A stretch of DNA of 6,134 nt from JAYWAM01 sp043782425 (GTDB lineage Bacteria; Pseudomonadota; Gammaproteobacteria; Burkholderiales; Usitatibacteraceae). The notes beneath the pieces are model-generated. The model was not told where the DNA came from. It worked only from the letters and a program-made list of their open reading frames with translations, and made no database searches. Position 1 is the stretch's first letter. Each line of letters begins with the position of its first letter. Shown here one piece after another: positions 1 to 5,449 of this stretch. Where the stretch lies: assembly GCA_043782425.1 (NCBI GenBank), contig JAYWAM010000126.1:1-6134 (forward strand). The letters run 5' to 3'. Position numbers and translations under genes: made by a program.

Positions 1-82
1 GGCTGGGACCCAGTCCCATCAACGTCACTTTGAAACAAAAATCAGATCGTGTTGTGGACTGGGTCCCAGCCTCCGCTGGGAC
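1..82. repeat. REP-like inverted repeat pair (REPIN-like), left copy cut by the window edge
   Basis: Bases 1-16 (GGCTGGGACCCAGTCC) are the perfect reverse complement of 56-71, with a 39-bp spacer. The right copy continues into its own small hairpin: GTCCCAGC (63-70) pairs with GCTGGGAC (75-82) across a 4-base loop. The left copy is the same unit in opposite orientation, and its own hairpin would lie upstream of base 1. Two short hairpin repeats facing each other across a short spacer is the layout of REP doublets (REPINs). The unit also resembles the dRS3-like family of proteobacterial intergenic repeats (a GGATTCCCGC...GCGGGAATGAC style); that likeness is from memory. Genomic copy number cannot be seen here. 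Confidence 0.72.
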
Positions 83-180
83 GACGGGTTACCTCACTAC
101 TCATCATGACTTTCATAGTTAGGGCCGTTATCACTGCACTAATGAATTGGAAATGGCATAAGCCTTTGGGGGCCAATGAA

Positions 181-900
181 ATGGAACAAATGATCTCCGT
201 TATTGCAGATGACCGCGAAAAAGACGGCGGCGTGGTACAGGAATTATTGACCAGGCAGGACTGCGAAGTCTCCATTCGCCGCCTGCGGCTTGGCGATTAC
301 CAGGTTGGCGCTCGCTTGCTGTTCGAGCGCAAGACCTTGCCTGATCTGATCGCCTCCATTGCTGATGGCCGCTTGTTCCGGCAGGCTAGCAGACTCGCCG
401 CATCGCCTCTGCGCGGCGTCATATTGCTTGAAGGCAGGGCTAGGGATATTTCCGCAACCGGGATGAGCCGCGAAGCTATTCAGGGCGCGTTAATCAGCGT
501 TAGTGTCATGCTCGGCATCCCGCTGTTGCGCGCGCGCGATGCGAGCGAATCGGCAAAGCTCATGATCTACGCTGGTCGCCAGATACACAGCATTGCGAAC
601 GGGGCATTGCCGCGCTTTTGCGCGCGACCCAAGTCCAAACGACGCATGCAATTACATATCCTCCAGGGACTGCCTGGAGTAGGCCCGGCTCGCGCAAACT
701 GCTTGCTGGAAAAATACGGCAGCGTAGAAGCGGCGCTCAGCACGAGCACCGATGAGCTTGCTCTCCTATCGGGAATAGGCAAGGCAACGGCGCGCAAAAT
801 CCGCTGGGCGGTAGCAGAACCCGAAGCAAGATACGACGTTGGGCCTTGTCGCAATCTGTCGGCAAGTGCTGCTACCAACCCGTCTGCTTGGGGCGGCTGA
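181..900 (+). CDS. XPF/ERCC4-family structure-specific endonuclease with C-terminal helix-hairpin-helix domain
   Basis: Predicted 239-residue DNA nuclease. The ERCC4 catalytic signature is complete: D11-R12-E13, then G38-D39, E49-R50-K51 and D55 (the GD...ERKxxxD pattern of XPF/MUS81 nucleases), followed by the usual 'SIxDGRLFRQ' segment at 59-68. Residues 158-212 hold a tandem helix-hairpin-helix, with hairpins LPGVGPARA (164-172) and LSGIGKATARKI (196-207), which binds branched or bent duplex DNA without sequence preference. There is no helicase domain, so the layout matches the short crenarchaeal XPF type, of similar length (about 230 residues). The likely role is incision of branched DNA in repair. 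The frame stays open to a GTG at 49, but that start lies in the repeat; ATG 181 has GGGGG eight bases upstream and begins just before the conserved fold. ATG 190 is also possible. The HIT gene follows after 6 bp, suggesting one transcript. Domain call is firm; substrate is inference. Confidence 0.9.
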   Translation: MEQMISVIADDREKDGGVVQELLTRQDCEVSIRRLRLGDYQVGARLLFERKTLPDLIASIADGRLFRQASRLAASPLRGVILLEGRARDISATGMSREAIQGALISVSVMLGIPLLRARDASESAKLMIYAGRQIHSIANGALPRFCARPKSKRRMQLHILQGLPGVGPARANCLLEKYGSVEAALSTSTDELALLSGIGKATARKIRWAVAEPEARYDVGPCRNLSASAATNPSAWGG

Positions 901-906
901 CTTCAC

Positions 907-1347
907 ATGCCCTGCGAGCTGTGTGACTCTGTAGGCGGCGTGCTGCTGTGGCGCGACGAACACCTGCGCGTGGTGCGCGTTGATGATGCTGACTACCCGA
1001 TGTTGTGTCGCGTCATCTGGAACACGCATGTCAAGGAAATGACCGATCTTGAGGATGCGCAGCGGCAATATTTTATGCGCGTTGTATTTGTCGTGGAGCA
1101 GGTCTTGCGCAATCTTCTCAAACCAGCCAAAATGAACCTCGCCAGCCTAGGCAACCAGACGCCGCATTTGCATTGGCATGTCATAGCGCGCTTTATCGAC
1201 GACCGGCATTTTCCGCAGCCGGTATGGGCAGCGCCGTTGCGACTGCGTCAAGAGAGGCCGGAATTGCGTGTTGCTGACGAAGTGTTGCAACACGCACTGG
1301 TTAGGAGCCTGTCGGACTTAAAGGAAATCGGCTGCAAAAATACCTGA
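907..1347 (+). CDS. HIT-family nucleotide hydrolase/transferase
   Basis: A 146-residue cytoplasmic histidine-triad protein. The signature HLHWHV gives H87, H89 and H91; the last is the expected nucleophilic histidine that is transiently nucleotidylated. A CxxC pair (C3, C6) at the extreme N-terminus resembles the zinc-site cysteines of many HIT proteins. N77 and the 'LGNQTPH' lead-in (81-87) also fit. HIT proteins hydrolyse or transfer NMP from dinucleoside polyphosphates, nucleoside phosphoramidates or, in aprataxin, AMP-capped DNA ends; this sequence does not settle which. The gene starts 6 bp after the nuclease stop, with a G-rich stretch (890-896) as a possible ribosome site, so the two are probably cotranscribed. 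The last codons (about residue 133 onward, RSLSDLKEIGCKNT) and the stop lie in the left arm of a palindromic element, so the tail is probably not ancestral. The catalytic core is intact. Confidence 0.9.
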   Translation: MPCELCDSVGGVLLWRDEHLRVVRVDDADYPMLCRVIWNTHVKEMTDLEDAQRQYFMRVVFVVEQVLRNLLKPAKMNLASLGNQTPHLHWHVIARFIDDRHFPQPVWAAPLRLRQERPELRVADEVLQHALVRSLSDLKEIGCKNT

Positions 1348-1466
1348 GCGGCCCATAATCCGCCTATTTTTTCAGCAATAGAAAAACTATTGCTAAAAAA
1401 ATAATCGAATTCTGTTCTCGCTCAGCTATTTTTTCGCTACGATTCTTTAAGTCCGACAGTTTCCTA
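1302..1466. mobile_element. ~165-bp near-palindromic MITE-like element
   Basis: CTGTCGGACTTAAAG (1309-1323) is perfectly inverted at 1445-1459. Pairing continues outward (TAGGA at 1302-1306 region against TCCTA at 1462-1466) and inward with small gaps, for example CTGAGCG (1344-1350) against CGCTCAG (1419-1425). The centre is a hairpin, AGCAATAG (1374-1381) with CTATTGCT (1387-1394), flanked by T6 and A7 runs that also pair. All arms share a midpoint near base 1384, so the whole unit can fold into one long cruciform or RNA hairpin. A direct repeat ACGCACT sits at 1292-1298 and 1466-1472, a possible target-site duplication, although the left copy is four bases further from the inverted end than the right. 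There is no transposase, so mobility would need one supplied in trans. It overlaps the 3' end of the HIT gene. Confidence 0.7.
1348..1372 (+). terminator. Weak candidate intrinsic terminator just after the HIT gene
   Basis: GCGG (1348-1351) can pair with CCGC (1360-1363) across an 8-base loop, followed after three bases by TTTTTT (1367-1372), immediately after the HIT stop codon. The stem is only four pairs and competes with the much longer fold of the surrounding palindrome, so this is weak support. Confidence 0.22.
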
Positions 1467-1523
1467 CGCACTCCAATAGGGAGATTTAGTTTGGCTGTAG
1501 CGTCACAGCGCTGCCAGTCGATT

Positions 1524-1529
1524 GGAGAG
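1524..1529 (+). promoter_or_regulatory. Ribosome binding site that decides the start of the 539-residue gene
   Basis: GGAGAG lies 4 bases before ATG 1534 (6 bases if the GGAG core at 1524-1527 is counted). It overlaps the first codons of the alternative in-frame TTG start at 1522, which therefore would lack a ribosome site of its own. Confidence 0.7.
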
Positions 1530-1533
1530 TACT

Positions 1534-3153
1534 ATGTCGCATGCAACCCAAAACGCGGCTCTAAAATCCGGAGCATCAATGGCATTTTCCGACGGTCGCA
1601 GTTGTAAGGAATGGCTCAAGACCATTCCCCTGACCAACGTAACGCAAGCGCAGCAGTTGATTCTGGACGCGCTACGCGGCATGGGGCGTAGCGAGCTTGC
1701 GCCCTTAGAGCGCCTGACCTGCATGGAGCTGTTGCGTGAAAAAGTCGCTTTTTTCCAGGTCGAGCAGCGTGCGCGCTATAGCGGCAAGACCGTCCCTTTT
1801 AGCCACGGCGATATGTCCGCGTGGGAAATCAGCCGCACGCTGGTGGAAGAAATGGAAGCCGGCTATCGCAAGTGTTTTACCGAGGCCACGGCGGGAGCGC
1901 AGGATGTTGAAGGGCACGTTGCGCTGATTATTCAACGTATCATGCGCTATATCGGTTTGCAGATGCTGTTTGCCGGAATGATATACCGGCGCTTTGATCC
2001 GGCCTTATGGATGCGCTTGCATTTACAGTGGATCGAGGCCGAGAGTCGGCGCCTGGTGCAGGTCAAGGTAAAGGACAGCGTTGGCAGTATCGATGGTATC
2101 TCAAGCGTCGAAGCCGCTTATGTGGCGGTGTTGCTGGCGCAGTTGGCCAACACTTATGAGCTGACGCCGCGTCAGATCGATTTCGTCGATGCCGTGCTGA
2201 AGCGCTTTGCCGTCAAAGTAGTGGTGGAAACCGATCCGCAAGCCTGCAAAATGACCCCGCTGTTGGTCATCGATTTGTTTGGCAATATTGGCGTGATGTT
2301 GAAGCAGCAAGAGCTGGCGGCGGATCATTTGCGCTTTTTAAATATTGATGCGCTGAGCAAGAGCCTGCGTGGGCGCATTGCCAAACTCCTGGAAGGTGAA
2401 TCGCCGGGTAACCTTAATCTGCCCGCTGACTGGTCTGTGCCAGACTGCCTTGCCCAGTTGCGCCGCCTGCATCGCATCTGGTGCGAAGGCGGGATAATGC
2501 GGCGCTCTGGCGTGGTGCCGCGTGAGACTAAATCCATCTTGTCCTTTGGCATCAATGAAACGCACTATTTTTTAACCGGCAGTTTGTTCGAGCAACCGGG
2601 CAAAAAGCGCGAATTGACGCGCCAGGAACTCAACGATATCACCATGTTTGGTAAGATCAGTCAGGCCACCATTAAGGCGCGTTATGCGGATTTCAATTTT
2701 GCTACAGAGGCGTGGGGCCTGATCGATGAAGGCAGGGGCTACGTGCGCCTTATGCGCCCCAGCCAGAGCACGCACGGCGTGGCGATAGGACGCCTTTTTG
2801 GTGAGCGCATGGGTGAGAAAGGGCCGCTGTTTCTGGCGGTGGCCAGAGAGGTGGTGCAGGAATTTGACGGGCCGATTTATGTCGTGCTCGGCCTGCTCCC
2901 CGGCGTGCCAGAGGGCATTGCCGTGCGTCCGGCAGAACTGCGTTTGCGCCCCGGCAGCGCCTATGTACAAGGCTTCAAGCTACCGGCAGTGCCTTTTCTC
3001 AAAGAGCCCGCAACCATCATCCTGCCCAGCGGCATCGCGCATAGTGGGCGTGTGGTTGATGTGGTTGCACAAGGGGAAAGCGCGTCGGTGGCAATCACGC
3101 TGCACGAATTTGTCGAACGCGGCGCAGACTTTGATCGCCTCACTTACCGCTGA
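1534..3153 (+). CDS. Conserved protein of unknown function, 539 residues, possible PilZ-like C-terminal region
   Basis: A soluble protein with no signal peptide and no clear membrane segment. Residues ~25-130 are helical and contain WLKTIPLTNVTQAQ (27-40), a segment type I recall from large uncharacterised beta/gammaproteobacterial proteins (tryptophan, then 'LPLxN', then an LxxLxxL helix). Residues 130-320 remain mainly helical with many Arg, Leu and Gln. From ~390 the protein turns beta-rich: 'EAWGLIDEGRGYVRL' (392-406) resembles the W-x-(V/I)-(V/I)-[DN]-E-S-x-x-G-Y motif of the same proteins, and ~465-527 looks like a beta barrel. A relation to PilZ-like c-di-GMP-binding proteins is conceivable, but no clear RxxxR...DxSxxG signature is present. 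The start is ATG 1534, chosen for its GGAGAG site. It stands alone between two repeat-rich spacers. Gene call is firm; function is unknown. Confidence 0.85.
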   Translation: MSHATQNAALKSGASMAFSDGRSCKEWLKTIPLTNVTQAQQLILDALRGMGRSELAPLERLTCMELLREKVAFFQVEQRARYSGKTVPFSHGDMSAWEISRTLVEEMEAGYRKCFTEATAGAQDVEGHVALIIQRIMRYIGLQMLFAGMIYRRFDPALWMRLHLQWIEAESRRLVQVKVKDSVGSIDGISSVEAAYVAVLLAQLANTYELTPRQIDFVDAVLKRFAVKVVVETDPQACKMTPLLVIDLFGNIGVMLKQQELAADHLRFLNIDALSKSLRGRIAKLLEGESPGNLNLPADWSVPDCLAQLRRLHRIWCEGGIMRRSGVVPRETKSILSFGINETHYFLTGSLFEQPGKKRELTRQELNDITMFGKISQATIKARYADFNFATEAWGLIDEGRGYVRLMRPSQSTHGVAIGRLFGERMGEKGPLFLAVAREVVQEFDGPIYVVLGLLPGVPEGIAVRPAELRLRPGSAYVQGFKLPAVPFLKEPATIILPSGIAHSGRVVDVVAQGESASVAITLHEFVERGADFDRLTYR

Positions 3154-3159
3154 TGTCGT

Positions 3160-3249
3160 TCAGCGGGCGTTGGCTTGTATTGCGTTTTCTAGCGCCTCGA
3201 CAAACAGCGTCGCTGAATCAAACCCGGTCTGGTCAAAAATCTCGACCAT
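3160..3249 (-). pseudogene. Possible 29-residue gene remnant, convergent with the 539-residue gene
   Basis: Reading leftward from ATG 3249 gives MVEIFDQTGFDSATLFVEAL and nine more residues, ending at TGA 3162-3160. Its amino-acid composition and codon use look coding-like (amphipathic, GC-rich third positions in many codons), unlike the repeat-derived residues that precede it when the frame is extended upstream to 3399. It ends 6 bp from the stop of the convergent 539-residue gene. No ribosome site precedes the ATG, and the repeat at 3262-3287 begins 12 bp beyond it. The simplest reading is the end or start of a gene cut off by repeat insertion or deletion; chance is also possible. I do not recognise the family. 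Confidence 0.28.
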
Positions 3250-3257
3250 GCAGTATC

Positions 3258-3404
3258 GTAGGGTGGATAAAGCGCAGCGTATCCACCAACCACCACCGGC
3301 ACGAAATATTAGTGTTGCGGTGGATCCAGCCTTCGGCCTTGATCCCCTTGCAGGGCGCGTTGCCCGTTGCATCGGGCAAGCGTTTCGCAGGCGCGGCATG
3401 CCGC
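3258..3404. repeat. Cluster of consecutive hairpins, including the GGTGGATA/TATCCACC intergenic repeat
   Basis: Five inverted repeats follow each other. GGTGGATA (3262-3269) pairs with TATCCACC (3280-3287); CCACCG (3293-3298) with CGGTGG (3318-3323); GGATC (3322-3326) with GATCC (3341-3345); TTGCCCG (3360-3366) with CGGGCAA (3373-3379), extendable by three pairs past a one-base bulge; and GCGGCATGCCGC (3393-3404) is a perfect palindrome. The first unit, 'TAGGGTGGATAA...GCGCAGCG...ATCCACC', is a kind of repeat I recall as common between genes in beta- and gammaproteobacteria. No reading frame here is convincing. Such arrays are typical non-coding repeat islands and might stabilise the 3' end of the preceding transcript. 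Confidence 0.68.
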
Positions 3405-3417
3405 ACCAATTCCCTGC

Positions 3418-3433
3418 TACACCCCTACACCCC
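3418..3433. repeat. Tandem 8-bp duplication TACACCCC
   Basis: TACACCCC occurs twice in a row (3418-3425, 3426-3433), followed by a partial third start (TA). It is a small, slippage-type duplication inside the gene-free stretch. Confidence 0.6.
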
Positions 3434-3472
3434 TATTTCACTTGCGCACGGAATCACGCAAGAAAAAGCGGC

Positions 3473-3561
3473 TCGCGCAAAGACGCCAAGACGCCAAGAA
3501 AAGCAAAAGAATGGGTTTAAAACTTTGCGCCTTGGCGTCTTGGCGCGAGATTGTTTTTTTT
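3473..3561 (+). terminator. Long imperfect inverted repeat followed by T8; terminator-like repeat unit
   Basis: The 26-base arms at 3473-3498 and 3523-3548 are reverse complements with three mismatches (23 of 26), around a 24-base loop. Each arm is built from 'GACGCCAAG'-type units, seen twice in tandem in the left arm (ACGCCAAG at 3483-3490 and 3491-3498). Eight T's (3554-3561) follow the right arm, so a + strand transcript, such as one from the 539-residue gene, could terminate here. The 'CGCCAAGACGCCAAG...CTTGGCGTCTTGGCG' style is, from memory, a widespread bacterial intergenic repeat, so termination may be secondary to its nature as a repeat. The large loop weakens the terminator call. 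Confidence 0.55.
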
Positions 3562-3575
3562 GTAAATCCCCTCTG

Positions 3576-3590
3576 CAGCGCATTGCGCTG
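3576..3590. repeat. Short perfect hairpin CAGCGC-ATT-GCGCTG
   Basis: CAGCGC (3576-3581) and GCGCTG (3585-3590) form a six-pair stem with a 3-base loop, about 28 bp before the promoter-like sequence of the HD-GYP gene. It could be an operator or merely part of the repeat island; there is no T-run after it. Confidence 0.4.
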
Positions 3591-3617
3591 TTGCGCTTGC
3601 GTCAAACCTTGTTTATA

Positions 3618-3645
3618 TTGACTCAATCCGCACAACAACGATAAA
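3618..3645 (+). promoter_or_regulatory. Candidate sigma-70 promoter for the HD-GYP/LuxR-type gene pair
   Basis: TTGACT (3618-3623) matches the -35 consensus at five of six bases. GATAAA (3640-3645), 16 bp later, matches the -10 consensus at four of six. Transcription would start near 3652, leaving a leader of only ~10 bases before ATG 3662, consistent with the absence of a recognisable ribosome site there. The match is moderate and no experiment supports it. Confidence 0.35.
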
Positions 3646-3661
3646 ACGCCAATCTCAAGCT

Positions 3662-5449
3662 ATGCAATCCATCTCAGAGGCAAACCCAGCGCTTCAGGCG
3701 GCGCTCAAGAATCTTGAAGAGCGGCTCGACAAAACGCAGAATCCCTTTGCCAGCAGAGACATTTCGCGCCTGCTGAGCGAGGCGCATAGCCGCTGTACGC
3801 CACGTGACGCCGCTGCAATGGCCGAGAGCCTGGTGGCGCTGTGCCAGCGTCTGTATGGCGCCGGTCGGCCATTCGATGCTATTCCCATCGCCAGAACGGC
3901 GCTCGCGCTGGCAGTTGAAATAGGGAACAGTGCGCTGCAAAGACGCAGCGCCACAGTGTGCGGCATTGTCCTGGCCGATGCGGGTGATTACGCCGACGCC
4001 ATCGAGCATCACGCCAAAGCCCTCGATATGGCAACGCTTTTGCAAGACGACGCTGCGATAGCCGGTGGATGGAACAACATTGGCGTCGCGTTCCTCTATG
4101 CCGCGTCGTACGATCTCGCAGTTGAAGGGTGCTCGCGTGCCGCGAAACATGCCGACAGTAACCCGTTGGCGGCGTTTTCGAGGTACGCCGCGTTCGGGAA
4201 TTTGGCGCAGTGCTACCTGCATCTGGGGGACACCAGCGCGGGATTGGCCGCCGCTAAGCGTGCGCTGCGCGAAGAGCAACCGGATTTCCTCGCGCGCGAT
4301 TCCTACAATGGTGTTTTGTTGCGGCATAACTATGTGCGGCTGCTGCTTGCAGTCGGCAAAACGCACGAGGCGGCAGAACTTGTTGCTGATACCGTGCGCC
4401 TCGCCGAGACAAGTCAATCGCCGCGCGCGGCCATCGTCGCCCTGACCACGCGAGCGGTTTACGAGGTCGCCAATAAGGAAATTGATGTCGGGCTGACGCG
4501 GCTGGCGCAGGCTTTGGATAGAGCTCGTTTGCTGCCCGCCATGCTGCGCGACACGCTGGTGAGCATGATACGTGCCGAGGAAGCGGCCGGTCACCCGCAG
4601 CGCGCGATTTTATACCTTAACGAGCTGGCGGACCTGGTGTACCGGCAGGCGGTGCAACAGGCGCGCAAGCACCTACGCCTGTCCGATTGTTTTGATGACG
4701 CCGACTCTGTGGCCGACTCAATGACCAACGAAATGTTGGCAGATGCCCGCGCGCAGTTGGCGCGCAGCGCCGCCGAGAATAACAACGCCAACGAATGGAG
4801 CACTTTCGAGCGCCTCGCCGTGAGCGCCGCCCTGGAAATCGACGCCAGCGGCTGGCACGGCATGCGCGTAGGCGAATACACCCGCTACCTGGCGTTGGCT
4901 TACGGCTGCGTTGAAACGCTCGCCAGCGAAATAGGCCTGGCGGCGCGCTTGCATGACATCGGCATGAGCACCGTCCCCAAGGGAATTTTATCCAAGCCCG
5001 CACCGCTCAACGCAGGCGAGCGGTGCGTGGTGGAAAATCACTGCCGTTCCGGCGCCGAAATGCTTTCCACCAGCCGTCAGGCGCGCGCCCTGCTGGCGGT
5101 GGAAATCGCCAAATACCACCACGAATGGTGGGACGGCCAAGGCTATCCCCAGCGCATCGGCGGCAAGGCGATACCGCTGGCGGCGCGCATGTGCGCCGTG
5201 GCCGATGCTTTCGATGCTCTTACCACAACCCGCCCCTATCAGGCTGCCCTCAGTTGGGACGAAGCATTGACCAGACTACAGCAGATGGCAGGCACGCAGC
5301 TTGACCCGGAACTGGTGGATTGTTTTGTCGGCGCCGTCGCAGCTAAACGCCTGAAGCAGGGTGCGCAACCAATATGCGAAAGCGAGGCGCTTTCTGGATT
5401 TCGCCGCCTGATCGAAAAGTTTTCCAACAGCGGAGGCGCCTGCGCATGA
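3662..5449 (+). CDS. TPR-repeat protein with C-terminal HD-GYP domain (predicted c-di-GMP phosphodiesterase)
   Basis: A 595-residue cytoplasmic signalling protein. Residues ~50-340 are helix pairs of TPR type (for example 'AGDYADAIEHHAKALDMA' at 107-124 and 'GNLAQCYLHLGDTSAGLAAAKRAL' around 179-202), replacing the receiver or PAS input of most HD-GYP proteins and suggesting control by protein partners. The HD-GYP domain occupies ~383-565: H399, the HD pair H431-D432, H460, H486-H487-E488, D491-G-Q-G-Y495-P496, and D515 in 'VADAFDAL'. This family hydrolyses c-di-GMP to pGpG or GMP with a two- or three-metal site. Oddities: HDIGM (431-435) replaces HDIGK, and A395 sits where the trinuclear enzymes carry glutamate, so a two-metal site or reduced activity is possible. 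There is no membrane segment. ATG 3662 is the only sensible start, with a poor ribosome site. The stop overlaps the next gene by ATGA. Confidence 0.9.
   Translation: MQSISEANPALQAALKNLEERLDKTQNPFASRDISRLLSEAHSRCTPRDAAAMAESLVALCQRLYGAGRPFDAIPIARTALALAVEIGNSALQRRSATVCGIVLADAGDYADAIEHHAKALDMATLLQDDAAIAGGWNNIGVAFLYAASYDLAVEGCSRAAKHADSNPLAAFSRYAAFGNLAQCYLHLGDTSAGLAAAKRALREEQPDFLARDSYNGVLLRHNYVRLLLAVGKTHEAAELVADTVRLAETSQSPRAAIVALTTRAVYEVANKEIDVGLTRLAQALDRARLLPAMLRDTLVSMIRAEEAAGHPQRAILYLNELADLVYRQAVQQARKHLRLSDCFDDADSVADSMTNEMLADARAQLARSAAENNNANEWSTFERLAVSAALEIDASGWHGMRVGEYTRYLALAYGCVETLASEIGLAARLHDIGMSTVPKGILSKPAPLNAGERCVVENHCRSGAEMLSTSRQARALLAVEIAKYHHEWWDGQGYPQRIGGKAIPLAARMCAVADAFDALTTTRPYQAALSWDEALTRLQQMAGTQLDPELVDCFVGAVAAKRLKQGAQPICESEALSGFRRLIEKFSNSGGACA
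5432..5436 (+). promoter_or_regulatory. Ribosome binding site inside the HD-GYP gene for the overlapping LuxR-type gene
   Basis: GGAGG lies nine bases before ATG 5446, inside the last codons of the HD-GYP gene. It supports that start and translation of the second gene from the same message. Confidence 0.75.

Noticed and set aside
49..180. Upstream extension of the nuclease gene to GTG 49, ATG 106 or ATG 142
   Set aside because: GTG 49 lies just before and reads through the REP-like repeat, the added residues show no domain character, and the conserved ERCC4 fold begins right after ATG 181/190.
42..275. Open frame on the - strand, 77 residues
   Set aside because: It reads antisense through the repeat and the nuclease N-terminus and has low-complexity Ser/Thr composition with no recognisable motif.
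1365..1403. Central hairpin of the palindrome as a bidirectional terminator
   Set aside because: The T-run precedes and the A-run follows the stem on both strands, the reverse of what intrinsic termination requires; it is better explained as the tip of the element.
1467..1533. Promoter before the 539-residue gene
   Set aside because: Bases such as TTTAGT (1485-1490) resemble a -10 box, but no acceptable -35 lies 16-18 bp upstream.
2798..3520. Open frame on the + strand, 240 residues
   Set aside because: It is an out-of-frame shadow of the 539-residue gene that continues into the repeat island; Cys/Arg/Ser-rich with no motif.
3258..3561. CRISPR array
   Set aside because: The repeats are inverted or short tandem units, not regularly spaced direct repeats with unique spacers, and no cas gene is present.
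3153..3644. Open frame on the + strand, 163 residues, overlapping the end of the 539-residue gene
   Set aside because: It reads straight through several hairpin repeats; its Arg/Lys/Gln-rich sequence with 'AKTPRRQEKQ' is typical of translated repeats, and no domain is visible.
3674..4594. Long open frame on the - strand, 306 residues
   Set aside because: It is antisense to the TPR region of the HD-GYP gene, whose frame has recognisable domains throughout; long antisense frames are common in GC-rich genes.
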